NCBI RefSeq assembly: GCF_014200175.1
Contig: NZ_JACHBD010000021.1
Span: 1-52,233, forward strand
Direction of reading: 5' to 3'
From: Rhizobium lentis
GTDB lineage: Bacteria; Pseudomonadota; Alphaproteobacteria; Rhizobiales; Rhizobiaceae
Length of the DNA stretch: 52,233 nucleotides
This document shows positions 43,237 to 52,140 of this stretch, piece after piece. The notes under the pieces are model-generated. The model did not search any database and was not told the DNA's origin. It was given only the letters and a program-made list of their open reading frames with translations. Numbering within the stretch: position 1 is the first letter of the stretch; each line of letters starts with the position of its first letter. The translations under genes and the position numbers were made by a program.

Positions 43237-44213
43237 CACCGCCGCCTTTCCGTTGAAGCGATGAACGCGTCCAGTTCCTGCCGAGTGCCGGCACCTTCCA
43301 TCGGACCCAGGACCGTCACGTTGCGGGCGCCGGCGGCCGAGGCATAGGTCAACGCTTGCTTCTGAGACATTCCGAGCCGCCGGCAAGTGAGATAGGCTCC
43401 GCCGAAGCAGTCGCCGGCGCCGGTGGGGTCGACCTCCTGAACGACAAATGCCGGAGCGTCGATGCGGTCTCCTTGCCTGCCGAAATAGGTCGCCCCGTCG
43501 ACGCCGCGCTTCAGCACGATCTCCTTGACGCCCATCTCGAACAAGCGACGGATCGCTTCTGCCTCGCCTTCGACACCTGCGGCACGCTCGAGCTCCTCTC
43601 CGGTCGGCAGAACGAGATCGGCGGCGGCCACAAGCTTGGAAAACCGGCGCTCGGTGTCCTCGTCCAGCTTCAATTCCTTGCGAATGTTCGGATCCACCGA
43701 GAGCGTTCCCCCGCGCGCCTTTACGATGTCGACCGCCTTGTCGATCACTTCGCGCGCACTGGGGACCGACAGAGCCGAGCCCATCACGTGAAGATGTCCA
43801 CTTCGATCGATGAGATCGCCGACCGTTTGAGACCAGCCGAAGCGGGCCGCCGCGGATGTGGCGATGTTGTATACGAAATTTCTGGAGCCATCCGCGCGAT
43901 AGCGAACAAACGCGCTTCCCGTGGGATAGTCCGCATCGATCGAAATCGCCGAAACATCGACGCCGTCGCGCTTCAGGCGGTCCGTATTGACACGGCCGAA
44001 ATCGTCATCGCCGACGGCGCCGACCATGGCCGCCTTGCCGCCCAGGCGACCGCATTGCGAGATGAAGATCGCCGGCGCCCCGCTCGCGAACGGACCGACG
44101 AGCGGCTGGGCTTCGAGAAACCCGTCTCCGACGGTCGTGGCGACGATCTCCACAAGGATCTCGCCCACGCAGACCGTAGGACCAAGCGCATCCGGGGCCA
44201 GTGCTGAAGCCAT
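43236..44213 (-). CDS. PfkB-family sugar kinase, probable tagatose kinase
   Basis: 325 aa from ATG 44213 (AGGA upstream); a TTG two codons earlier is possible. The ribokinase-type fold has GRLGGKAAMVGAVGDDDFG early and the C-terminal signature DPTGAGDCFGG with catalytic Asp268 and the anion hole. In Agrobacterium a PfkB kinase next to a GatZ protein phosphorylates D-tagatose at O6. The same pairing and coupling here suggest the same reaction, though 2-keto-3-deoxygluconate kinases are close relatives. Confidence 0.85.
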   Translation of the reverse strand: MASALAPDALGPTVCVGEILVEIVATTVGDGFLEAQPLVGPFASGAPAIFISQCGRLGGKAAMVGAVGDDDFGRVNTDRLKRDGVDVSAISIDADYPTGSAFVRYRADGSRNFVYNIATSAAARFGWSQTVGDLIDRSGHLHVMGSALSVPSAREVIDKAVDIVKARGGTLSVDPNIRKELKLDEDTERRFSKLVAAADLVLPTGEELERAAGVEGEAEAIRRLFEMGVKEIVLKRGVDGATYFGRQGDRIDAPAFVVQEVDPTGAGDCFGGAYLTCRRLGMSQKQALTYASAAGARNVTVLGPMEGAGTRQELDAFIASTERRR

Positions 44214-44243
44214 GTGCAATCCTGCTTTCGAAAGTTCTTGTCA

Positions 44244-45470
44244 TCAACCCGGCGCCGATTGGGCCGGCGCACCATCCTCGCTGCCGAACTCCTCGCTTTC
44301 CAATGATAGAAAGCGCTGGTGCAGCATGCATGCCGCCCCGAAGGCGGAACCGAACTCCGCCTCATCGTCCACGACGATCTCAGGCGTGGGGAAAGGGATG
44401 TTCTGGCCCTCCGACATGTGGACCGCCACCCGTGCGGCCACCATTGGGTAGAGCGATGCCACGGAGCCGCCCAGTACGATCCTGTCCGGATCGAGCAGAC
44501 GACAGGCTTGCAGCAATGCGTATGCGAGATGCCGCGACCAGCTTTCGGCGATATTGACGGCAGCCGGGACACGGTCACGAACGTCGCCGAGGAATTCCTG
44601 CAGATCCGCTTCCTGGCGTCCGACAGCCTCGCGATACTGTCTGATGAGCACCTCGCGACCGATCAGCTGTTCAAACTTCTGACCGCCGCTTCCCGGCACC
44701 AGGGTGTGGCCGATTTCTCCCGCCAGACCGTGGCCGCCGCGGAACAGCTTGCCGTCAATCATGATGCCGCCGCCGACGCCCGTTTCCATGAGCAGAAACA
44801 GGGTCACACCTGCGGCGCCATGACGATAGCTGTCACCGATCGCAAAGGCGTTGGCGTCGTTTTCGACCGCGATGGGCACGGCGGCTGGGAAGGCGGCCAA
44901 GAAGGCGGATTGGCCAATCTCCTTCAACGGTACGTCTCGCCAGCCAATGATGGGTGCGAGGGTGACAAATCCATCCGGCCGGATATGGGCCGGCGTCGAT
45001 ATGCCGAGACCTTTGCACTTTCCGATCATCCTCTTTGCCATCGCACTGACAATAAGCTCGACACCCTGCGCCATGGCTTCCTCCACCGTGGAGGACGGCG
45101 TATCGAAGGCCATTTTCCGACATGCCCGGACTTCGGCGGAAAGATCGATAACGACCGCTGATATATGCTCGACGCCAATCTCGATCCCCACGAAGAATGC
45201 GGCATCGGGAACCAGTTCGAGCATGATGCCCGGGCGCCCAGCACGGGAATGCTCCAGCCGCTGCTTTGCACCCTCGTCCGACTCCTGAACGAACCCGCCT
45301 TCCGTCAGTTCAGCGACGATCTCTCCCGAGGATGAGCGATTCATGCCGAGCTTGCGGGCGAGATCCGCCCGGCTGAGGCTCCCGTGGGCGTAGATCGTCT
45401 GCAAGGCGGCGACGATATTGTTCTGCCGGATCCGGCGCGGCGAACTTCCAATGGAGACGGTGTCGTTCAT
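44244..45470 (-). CDS. ROK-family transcriptional regulator lacking the zinc cysteines
   Basis: 408 aa. An N-terminal winged HTH (RQNNIVAALQTIYAHGSLSRADLARKLGMNRS) is followed by a sugar-kinase-like domain. The latter has ENDANAFAIG (kinase Asp region), ETGVGGGIMIDGKLFRGGHGLAGEIGH and LGGSVA. The usual zinc site CxCGxxGC after GEIGH is missing; the segment reads GSGGQKFEQLIG. It should repress or activate the divergent sugar operons in response to a sugar or sugar phosphate. ATG 45470 was chosen by AAGGG upstream; the frame is open to 45677. It sits between the epimerase and kinase genes. Confidence 0.88.
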   Translation of the reverse strand: MNDTVSIGSSPRRIRQNNIVAALQTIYAHGSLSRADLARKLGMNRSSSGEIVAELTEGGFVQESDEGAKQRLEHSRAGRPGIMLELVPDAAFFVGIEIGVEHISAVVIDLSAEVRACRKMAFDTPSSTVEEAMAQGVELIVSAMAKRMIGKCKGLGISTPAHIRPDGFVTLAPIIGWRDVPLKEIGQSAFLAAFPAAVPIAVENDANAFAIGDSYRHGAAGVTLFLLMETGVGGGIMIDGKLFRGGHGLAGEIGHTLVPGSGGQKFEQLIGREVLIRQYREAVGRQEADLQEFLGDVRDRVPAAVNIAESWSRHLAYALLQACRLLDPDRIVLGGSVASLYPMVAARVAVHMSEGQNIPFPTPEIVVDDEAEFGSAFGAACMLHQRFLSLESEEFGSEDGAPAQSAPG

Positions 45471-45531
45471 CTTGCAATTCCCTTCAGTCGCCCAACCCTT
45501 ACACGATTGGAACAGGCTGTCAGAAGGATGA

Positions 45532-46416
45532 TCAGGGCCGCGCGTTTGTGGCGCGGCGGCGCTTGGCCTCGTCATATTTAAGCTCGATGTAGCGCTTCGC
45601 GTGCGCCGCGAGCGGATCATTATCCTCCCAGGTATCGCGCCAGATCGCGCAGGCGAGCGACAGGCCTTCGTCGACAACCGTCGTCGAGAAGCTTTCGAAC
45701 ACGATGTCGCGCTTGTAGTCGATGTCGAGCAGCGCGTCGAAGATCAGATCGAAGTTGATCACGCCGTCGCCGAGGTAACCGCGATTGCTCTCGCCGATGT
45801 GAAAGTAGCCGATCTTGTCGCCGGCGAGACGGATCGCGGCGGCCGGGTTGGCTTCCTCGATGTTCATGTGGAAGGTGTCGAGATGGAGACGGACATGCTC
45901 CGATCCCGTCTCGGCGATGAACTTGAGTCCCTGCGCCGTCGTATTCAGCAGGTTCGTCTCGAACCGGTTGACGATCTCAAGGACGAGGTCGACATTTGCC
46001 TGTGTGGCGATTTCCCCGGTCGCAGCGATCGCAGCGACGCTGTTGTCCCAGCCCTTCTTCGTCGGCTGGCGATTGTACTTGGTGTGCGCGGAATACAGAA
46101 TCCCGCCGAGCTTGTTGCCGCCGATATCGCGCACCGCGCGAATGGCGTCGGCCAACGTCTGCTTGCCAGCGGAGACAACGGATATGTCCTCGCTCGATAC
46201 ATCTTTGTCGAGCGGAAGACCCATCGTTACGCCAATCTCGACGTCAAGGGACTGGGCAAGCTTGGCCAATCGATCGAGGTTGAATTTCTCAGGGCGCAGA
46301 TAGGCAAATTCGATCGTGCGATATCCGTGTTCAGCCGTTTTGTTGAGGGCCATCTCCAGCCCTTCCTGCGTTTGGCCGCCTGTCCATACAAATGAGTGGA
46401 TACCCAATCGACGCAT
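45532..46416 (-). CDS. D-tagatose/D-psicose 3-epimerase-like sugar isomerase
   Basis: 294 aa TIM barrel. Metal ligands are Glu147 (LEIVNRFE), Asp180 (HLDTFHMNIEE), His206 (YFHIGESNRG) and Glu241 (VFESFS). These fall at the same spacing as Glu150, Asp183, His209 and Glu244 of the Agrobacterium psicose 3-epimerase. Such enzymes swap C3 of ketohexoses, for example tagatose/sorbose or fructose/psicose. GGAGG lies 8 bases before ATG 46416. It is the first gene of the leftward operon, facing the ABC importer operon. It may widen the range of ketoses that can enter the pathway. Confidence 0.87.
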   Translation of the reverse strand: MRRLGIHSFVWTGGQTQEGLEMALNKTAEHGYRTIEFAYLRPEKFNLDRLAKLAQSLDVEIGVTMGLPLDKDVSSEDISVVSAGKQTLADAIRAVRDIGGNKLGGILYSAHTKYNRQPTKKGWDNSVAAIAATGEIATQANVDLVLEIVNRFETNLLNTTAQGLKFIAETGSEHVRLHLDTFHMNIEEANPAAAIRLAGDKIGYFHIGESNRGYLGDGVINFDLIFDALLDIDYKRDIVFESFSTTVVDEGLSLACAIWRDTWEDNDPLAAHAKRYIELKYDEAKRRRATNARP

Positions 46417-46712
46417 GGTCTTTTCCTCCACGAAATGCCTTTGATTACGGACAGTGCTAGGGCATTTAGTTTGGCTAGGCAACAAATAATTTTCGTGGCA
46501 TGTTTTTTGCTGCTTTGCAAAAATTGCTTGCATCGCAACATTTTATCTCGGACCGAGAATACTGGGGCTTCCCGTAAAGATTAGTTTCCGCGAAAATCAA
46601 TAGGATAGACAGAGCATTTGCATGTCTTGACAACAAATGTTGCGCTGCCGGTTTTTTTGGCCTACACAAAGCACCGGCGAAATGATCTCGCTGCACTCTG
46701 GGAGGATTGGAA
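46417..46712. promoter_or_regulatory. Divergent promoter region of the polyol operons
   Basis: 296 bp, more AT-rich than its neighbours. It holds the palindrome CAACA-AA-TGTTG (46631-46642), overlapping a TTGACA -35-like hexamer (46627-46632). Related CAACAAAT and CAACATTT half-sites lie near 46480 and 46538. ROK regulators bind AT-rich inverted repeats of this kind, so these are candidate operators for the regulator at 44244-45470. No clear -10 was assigned. Confidence 0.5.
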
Positions 46713-48146
46713 ATGAACTATGCTTTGAAGGCTAGCGCACTCGCGCTGACGCTCAGCCTCGCCGCCGCTGCTTCACCGGCCTGGGCCGACTTCTGGTCCG
46801 ACGCCGGTGCTAAATTCAAGGGCGTCACCCTACACGGCGTCACCGAAAGCACCCCGCCGTCGAACTACATCAAGAACGTGCTTGCTCCGGAATTCGAAAA
46901 GAAGACCGGCATCAAGGTCGACATCGAGACGACGTCCTGGGATCAGATGTACGACAAGGCCATCAAGGATATGGAATCCAAGACCGGCATCTATGACATG
47001 GTCTACATCGAACAGGACATCATCTACTCCTATCTCGCCAGGAATTTCCTCATCGACATCACGAAGACGCTGAAAGACCAGCCGGATCTGAAAGCCCCCA
47101 CCTACGACGATGCGAACTTCACCAGCTTTGCCGACTACTTCAAGGACACGAGCGGCGATCTCTTCGGCGTTCCGATGGAAGCCTTCCTGAAGACCTATCT
47201 CTATCGCAAGGACCTCTTCGACGATCCGAAGATCAAGGAAGCCTTCAAGAAGGAAACTGGCAAGGACCTGAAGCCGGCGACCACCCACGAGGAATACACC
47301 CAGATCGCCGAATTCTTCACGAAATACGGCAAGGACAATGGCATGGAACTCTGGGGCACGACTGCTCAGGCACATACAGGCCATGCGGCGTCGTGGTATG
47401 AATTCTTCGAGTCCATCGTGCCAACCTTCGGCGTCTATAATTGGGGCATCGACGCCAAGAACAATTATGCGGCAACGGTCGAACATGGCGGCGCGATGAA
47501 CGGCGACAAGGCGAAGGCCGCGTTGAAATATTGGCTGCACCTGCGCGACATCGCCCCGCCGGAATCGACGCAGTCAACCTGGACGGAAACAGCAACGACG
47601 TTCGCCGCGGGCCGCGTCGCCCAGGGATTGATCTACGGTGAGAACGCCGCGTGGATCGCCAGCGATCCAGCGCAGTCGAAGGTGGTCGGCCAGGTCGGGT
47701 TTGCTCTGCCGCCGCTCGAGCCGGGCGTGCTGGAAGATGCGAAAGCCGGAAAAGGCTATATCGGCTACTACGATGGCGGCGCCTTCGGCGTGCCGGTCAC
47801 GTCCAAGAACAAGGAAGCATCGCTGCTCTTCCTCGAATTCATCGGTCAGAACGAAGTGCAGCCCGACTGGGCCATCGCCGCACCGCGCATCACGAACACG
47901 GCGACGTTCGACGATCCAAAGGTGAAGGAGATGGACGTCAAGCTCGGCGGCTTCTACACGATGCTGAAGGACCAGGGCAAGCTCTTCGCCGGTGCTCCTC
48001 CCTACCCCTTCCATGCTCAGGTGCGTGAAGCGACCGCTCCGATCTTCTACGACATCCTGACGGGCAAGATCGGTCCCGATGAAGGCCTCGACCAGATGGC
48101 GGCCAAGGCTGAAGAGGAGCTCACCTCGCTCGGCTATCGCAAATAA
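46713..48146 (+). CDS. Sugar/polyol ABC transporter substrate-binding protein
   Basis: 477 aa. A signal peptide (~1-27, ending AWA-DFW) precedes a family 1 extracellular solute-binding domain. VLAPEFEKKTGIKVDIE and DMVYIEQDI are typical of the N-lobe, and a C-terminal GAPPYPFHAQV loop follows. The size and gene partners fit a carbohydrate (CUT1) importer. ATG 46713 follows GGAGG 7 bases upstream. First gene of the rightward operon; a strong hairpin follows it. The ligand is probably a hexitol or ketohexose, given the catabolic genes opposite. Confidence 0.9.
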   Translation: MNYALKASALALTLSLAAAASPAWADFWSDAGAKFKGVTLHGVTESTPPSNYIKNVLAPEFEKKTGIKVDIETTSWDQMYDKAIKDMESKTGIYDMVYIEQDIIYSYLARNFLIDITKTLKDQPDLKAPTYDDANFTSFADYFKDTSGDLFGVPMEAFLKTYLYRKDLFDDPKIKEAFKKETGKDLKPATTHEEYTQIAEFFTKYGKDNGMELWGTTAQAHTGHAASWYEFFESIVPTFGVYNWGIDAKNNYAATVEHGGAMNGDKAKAALKYWLHLRDIAPPESTQSTWTETATTFAAGRVAQGLIYGENAAWIASDPAQSKVVGQVGFALPPLEPGVLEDAKAGKGYIGYYDGGAFGVPVTSKNKEASLLFLEFIGQNEVQPDWAIAAPRITNTATFDDPKVKEMDVKLGGFYTMLKDQGKLFAGAPPYPFHAQVREATAPIFYDILTGKIGPDEGLDQMAAKAEEELTSLGYRK

Positions 48147-48161
48147 AACATCCTCCCCAAC

Positions 48162-48187
48162 TGACGGGTCGTTCCGACGACCCGTCA
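48162..48187 (+). terminator. Strong hairpin between binding-protein and permease genes
   Basis: TGACGGGTCGT and ACGACCCGTCA form a perfect 11-bp stem with loop TCCG. No T run follows, so it is more likely a partial terminator or an mRNA stabiliser that keeps binding protein in excess over permeases than a full stop. Confidence 0.65.
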
Positions 48188-48242
48188 TCTTGCGCTCCGG
48201 AATGGAGCGGACGTCCACATAACGTTCAATGGGGGATAGGCG

Positions 48243-49118
48243 ATGCATTCGCAGAAGCTCGGGTGGCTGTTGCTGTCACCGACCATAGTGATCCTCGGAT
48301 TGTTCGGGATCTTTCCGTTCATCTATGTCCTCTGGGTCTCTTTCCATTCATGGAACCCGTTCGCGGCCAATCCGGGCATGATCTTCAACTGGGCTGAAAA
48401 CTATCGGCGGCTCGTCTTCGACCCGCAGTTCCTGGCATCGCTCGGCATAACCCTGGCATTCGTCTTGTTCGCCGTCGTGTCGGAGCTGGTTCTCGGCTAC
48501 ATCCTCGCCCAGGCGCTGCTCAAGGACTTTCCCGGAAAAGCAGTGTTTCGCACGATCCATACCCTACCGCTGATCATGGCGCCAATCATCGTCGGCTCCG
48601 TCTGGAAGCTGATGACCACACCGTCGATCGGCATCATTCCCTATCTTTTGAGGAACTGGTTCGGGTACGATCTGAATATCGGCCAGAGTGCTGTCGCGGC
48701 CTTCACCGTGACGGTGATCATGGACATCTGGCACTGGACGCCGCTCGTCACCCTGTCGCTGATCGCCGCTCTCGTCTCGCTTCCGTCAGACCCCTTCGAA
48801 CAGGCGCAGATCGACGGCGCGGGCAAGAGCCAGATCTTCTGGCACATTACGCTCCCTCTGATCCGCCCGGCTCTGCTCGCCACGGTGTTCATCCGGCTGA
48901 TGGATGCACTCCGTACCGTCGACGAAGTCCTGATGCTGACCGGAGGCGGCCCGGGTTCATCGACCCGCTACATTGGCGTCCATATCTTCCGGGAAGTCTT
49001 CCCCAAGACGAATTACGGCTATGGTTCGGCAATCTCCGTCACCGTCCTCTACCTCACTATCGTCGTCTGCTGGCTGCTCTACGTCGGCCTGATTGCGCCC
49101 CGCGTAAAGAGAGGTTGA
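48243..49118 (+). CDS. ABC sugar transporter permease 1 (MalF/UgpA type)
   Basis: 291 aa, six helices. The EAA loop that docks on the ATPase is visible as EQAQIDGAGKSQIFWHITLPLIRPAL, with the typical spaced Gly. The N-terminus (LLLSPTIVILGLFGIFPFIYVLWVSF) is characteristic of this permease class. It pairs with the second permease 4 bp downstream to form the membrane pore. Confidence 0.92.
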   Translation: MHSQKLGWLLLSPTIVILGLFGIFPFIYVLWVSFHSWNPFAANPGMIFNWAENYRRLVFDPQFLASLGITLAFVLFAVVSELVLGYILAQALLKDFPGKAVFRTIHTLPLIMAPIIVGSVWKLMTTPSIGIIPYLLRNWFGYDLNIGQSAVAAFTVTVIMDIWHWTPLVTLSLIAALVSLPSDPFEQAQIDGAGKSQIFWHITLPLIRPALLATVFIRLMDALRTVDEVLMLTGGGPGSSTRYIGVHIFREVFPKTNYGYGSAISVTVLYLTIVVCWLLYVGLIAPRVKRG

Positions 49119-49122
49119 AGCG

Positions 49123-49959
49123 ATGAAGAAGCAGATCCCCTGGCTTCCGGCCGTCCTGTGGACCCTGATAAGCTTTGTGACCCTTTTCCCGATCTACTGG
49201 CTGTTCGTCATTTCGGTGAAACAGCCCTTCGACCTGTTCTCGACGCCCGATGTCATTCTCCGGAGCTTCTTCTGGAAGAATTACCAGGATGTGCTGACCA
49301 ATCCGACCTTGCGCGGATACATGCTCAACTCGATGATCATTTCGTCGGGCAACGCGCTCCTCGTGACGACGCTCGGTTTTTTTGCCTGCTACGCCCTGAC
49401 GCGCTTCGACCTCGCCGGCAAGGAAAGCATCTTCTTCTGGACGATCACCAACCGCATGGCGCCGCCGGCGGTCTTCCTCCTGCCACTCTTCCTGCTGCTG
49501 ACGCAGGTCTACAAGATCGGCGACTTCTCGCTCGCAGATTCCCGGCTGGGCATGATTCTGGTCTATTGCTCCTTCAATCTTCCCTTCGCCATCTGGACGC
49601 TGCGCCCGACCGTGGAAGGCATTCCGAAGGAGTTGGATGAGGCCGCCTATATGGACGGCGCCAGCCCATGGGTCGTTCTCTACGACATCGTCTTTCCCTT
49701 GGCGCGGCCAGGACTTGCGGTGACGCTGATCCTGACCTGGGTGTTTGCTTGGAACGAATACCTGCTTGCGGCGACGCTCACCAACTTCAATGCGCGGACG
49801 CTGACCACCGGCCTGTCGGAATACGTGACCACGACGGGAACGGCCTGGGGCATCATGGCGGCAATCTCAATGCTGACACTGGTTCCGGCGCTCATCGTCT
49901 TTTCGGTGGTGCAGCGTCACATCGTTGCCGGCCTGACTTTCGGTGCCGTGAAAGGATGA
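49123..49959 (+). CDS. ABC sugar transporter permease 2 (MalG/UgpE type)
   Basis: 278 aa, six helices. The EAA loop is DEAAYMDGASPWVVLYDIVFPLARPGL. TLFPIYWLFVISVK near the start and GLTFGAVKG at the end are typical of MalG-type permeases. It follows permease 1 by 4 bp and precedes a small membrane protein gene by 4 bp. Confidence 0.93.
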   Translation: MKKQIPWLPAVLWTLISFVTLFPIYWLFVISVKQPFDLFSTPDVILRSFFWKNYQDVLTNPTLRGYMLNSMIISSGNALLVTTLGFFACYALTRFDLAGKESIFFWTITNRMAPPAVFLLPLFLLLTQVYKIGDFSLADSRLGMILVYCSFNLPFAIWTLRPTVEGIPKELDEAAYMDGASPWVVLYDIVFPLARPGLAVTLILTWVFAWNEYLLAATLTNFNARTLTTGLSEYVTTTGTAWGIMAAISMLTLVPALIVFSVVQRHIVAGLTFGAVKG

Positions 49960-49963
49960 AGCC

Positions 49964-50170
49964 ATGACGTCTCCATCAGGAAATGACGAACGCAAGCCAG
50001 GGTTTCTCCCGATCGAAACGAACTGGTTCGACCGGCTCTTCATCTCGGTGGTGATCTGGGTCGCGCTCTCGCTGTTCTGGATGCGGTTCATCGAGCCGTT
50101 CGGGCTTTCGGTATGGTTTGCGGCAGCAATCTCGGCGGCCCTCGGCGCCTATCTCGTCTGGAAGGGATGA
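49964..50170 (+). CDS. 68-aa membrane protein of the ABC importer operon
   Basis: 68 aa with two hydrophobic segments (~25-41 and ~47-65) after a polar N-terminus. GGATG lies 6 bases before the ATG, and the gene is packed 4 bp after permease 2. Small membrane proteins of unknown function occur in some rhizobial sugar importer operons. I do not recognise the family. A role in assembly or stability of the importer is a guess from position. Confidence 0.8.
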   Translation: MTSPSGNDERKPGFLPIETNWFDRLFISVVIWVALSLFWMRFIEPFGLSVWFAAAISAALGAYLVWKG

Positions 50171-50278
50171 GCCGATGAATTCCGTCAACACCATCACGAC
50201 ACGACAGAGTAGCGCGTCTTCCAAGACGCGCAAAGGACGCTGTGGCGCTTCAAATTACTGCTTTAGGGAGGCACGACA

Positions 50279-51340
50279 TTGGCAAACGTACAGGTGAGCG
50301 ACGTCACCAAGAAATATGGCGCGCTTCAGGTCATGCACGGCGTCAGCGTCGACATCGAGGACGGCGAATTCGTCGTGCTGGTCGGTCCATCCGGATGCGG
50401 CAAGTCCACGCTGCTGCGCATGATCGCCGGTCTCGAGACCGTCAGCGGCGGCGACATCCGGATCGGCGGCCGTGTTGTCACAAACGCTCCTCCGAAGGAG
50501 CGCGACATCGCGATGGTGTTCCAGAGCTACGCACTCTATCCGCACAAGACGGTCGCCGAGAACATGGGCTTTCCGCTGAAGATGGCCAAGCGCCCCAAGG
50601 CGGAGATCGACGAGAAGGTCGGCAGGGCAGCCGAGATTCTCGACCTGACGCCCTATCTCGACCGTTATCCGAAGCAACTGTCGGGTGGGCAGCGTCAGCG
50701 CGTGGCGATGGGCCGCGCGATCGTCCGCGATCCGAAGGTCTTCCTGTTCGACGAGCCGTTGTCGAACCTCGACGCCAAGCTTCGCGTCACCATGCGAGTC
50801 GAGATCAAGGAGCTTCACCAGCGGTTGAAGACCACCACCGTCTACGTCACGCACGATCAGATCGAGGCCATGACAATGGCCAACAAGATCGTGGTGATGC
50901 GCGACGGCAGGGTCGAGCAGATCGGTAAGCCTCTCGATCTCTACGACTTCCCGGTCAACCTCTTCGTCGCCGGCTTTATCGGCAGCCCGTCGATGAACTT
51001 CCTGCAGGGCCGCATCGCGACCCGCGACGGCAGAAAGGTCGTCGTCACCGACCAGGGTGTCGCCCTTCCCCTGGGAAATACAAATGCGGACGAAGGACGA
51101 GCCGTTACTTACGGCATCCGGCCGGAGCATATCACGATCGGCGAGGATGGCGTTCCGGTCGAAGTCTCGGTGTTCGAGCCCACGGGTTCGGAGACATTGA
51201 TCTTCGGCCGCACCGGAGGCGTACCCATCGACGCCCTCATCCGCGAACGCATCGAGATCGATCCCGGACGGACGATGTATTTCCACATCGATCCCCGGCG
51301 TGCGCATATCTTTGATCGGGAAACAGGCCAGAGGCTGTAA
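50279..51340 (+). CDS. ABC sugar transporter ATPase (UgpC/MalK type)
   Basis: 353 aa starting with TTG at 50279; GGGAGG lies 8 bases upstream and the protein begins MANVQVSDVTKKYG as in the family. Walker A is GPSGCGKST, the Q loop VFQSYALYPH, the signature LSGGQRQRVA, Walker B VFLFDEPLSNLD and the H loop VTHD. The C-terminal TOBE regulatory domain contains GIRPEHI. It powers import through the two permeases. A 108-bp gap with a short palindrome (50212-50231) separates it from the small membrane protein gene. Confidence 0.95.
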   Translation: MANVQVSDVTKKYGALQVMHGVSVDIEDGEFVVLVGPSGCGKSTLLRMIAGLETVSGGDIRIGGRVVTNAPPKERDIAMVFQSYALYPHKTVAENMGFPLKMAKRPKAEIDEKVGRAAEILDLTPYLDRYPKQLSGGQRQRVAMGRAIVRDPKVFLFDEPLSNLDAKLRVTMRVEIKELHQRLKTTTVYVTHDQIEAMTMANKIVVMRDGRVEQIGKPLDLYDFPVNLFVAGFIGSPSMNFLQGRIATRDGRKVVVTDQGVALPLGNTNADEGRAVTYGIRPEHITIGEDGVPVEVSVFEPTGSETLIFGRTGGVPIDALIRERIEIDPGRTMYFHIDPRRAHIFDRETGQRL

Positions 51341-51352
51341 GGGAGACGACCT

Positions 51353-52078
51353 ATGGAGTTCAAAGGAAAGACGGTCATCGTGACCGGCGCCGGAAAAGGC
51401 ATTGGACGAGAAATCGCGAAAATGCTGGTCGAAAGGGGCGCGCATGTCGTCGCCCTGACCCGGAGTGCCGCCGATGTCGAAGCGCTGCGTGGGGAATCCG
51501 GCTGCCGGGCCATACAGGTCGATCTCGCGGACGCCGATGCGACGAGAGAGGCGGCGATCGCCGCCCTTCCGGCCGATTTCCTCGTCAACTGCGCCGGCAC
51601 GACCGAGCTCCAGCCGTTCCTGGAGACAACAGTCGAAGCATTTGACCGTCTTGTCGCGGTCAACACGCGTGCTCCGATGATCGTCGGCCAGGAATACGCC
51701 CGTTCGCTGATCAAGGACGGTCGCCAAGGCGCCATCGTCAATGTCTCGTCGGTCGCCTCCTTCATCGGCATCCCCGACCACGCGGCCTATTGTGCCTCAA
51801 AGGGAGGATTGGATGGCTTGACCCGGGTCATGGCAAAGGAGCTTGCGCCTCATGGTATACGCGCGAACGGCGTCCACCCAACGGTCACGATGACGCCGAT
51901 GGCGGTAAAGGCATGGAGCGACCCCGAGAAGGCCGCGGGGATGATGAAGCGAATTCCTGTCGGTCGCTTCGCTGAGCCAGCGGACATTGCCGAAGTTGTC
52001 CTTTTTCTCCTCTCTGACGAGGCTGCCATGGTAAACGGCATATCGATGCCGGTGGACGGGGGCTATATGATCGCCTGA
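51353..52078 (+). CDS. SDR reductase, L-xylulose/carbonyl reductase (DCXR)-like
   Basis: 241 aa. TGAGKGIGRE, NCAG, Ser in NVSSVAS, and Tyr and Lys in AYCASKGGL form the SDR core. LQPFLETTVEAFDR, NPTV-like HPTVTMTPM, WSDPEKA and RIPVGRFAE align with mammalian dicarbonyl/L-xylulose reductase. It likely interconverts a ketose and a polyol with NADP(H) or NAD(H). It follows the ATPase gene by 12 bp and closes the rightward operon. Confidence 0.85.
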   Translation: MEFKGKTVIVTGAGKGIGREIAKMLVERGAHVVALTRSAADVEALRGESGCRAIQVDLADADATREAAIAALPADFLVNCAGTTELQPFLETTVEAFDRLVAVNTRAPMIVGQEYARSLIKDGRQGAIVNVSSVASFIGIPDHAAYCASKGGLDGLTRVMAKELAPHGIRANGVHPTVTMTPMAVKAWSDPEKAAGMMKRIPVGRFAEPADIAEVVLFLLSDEAAMVNGISMPVDGGYMIA

Positions 52079-52140
52079 GGCATTCTGGATTCGCAAATCA
52101 GCTCATCGCTCATCGCTGACTGCTAGCATTGACGTCTCTA

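Noticed and set aside
50212..50231. Palindrome GCGCGTCTT-CC-AAGACGCGC as a terminator inside the ABC operon
   Set aside because: The loop is too tight as written, no T run follows, and stopping here would cut off the ATPase gene; it may be incidental or affect mRNA stability.
50175..50298. 40-codon frame between the small membrane protein and ATPase genes
   Set aside because: No ribosome site at proper spacing and no recognisable features; it runs through the ATPase ribosome site and start.
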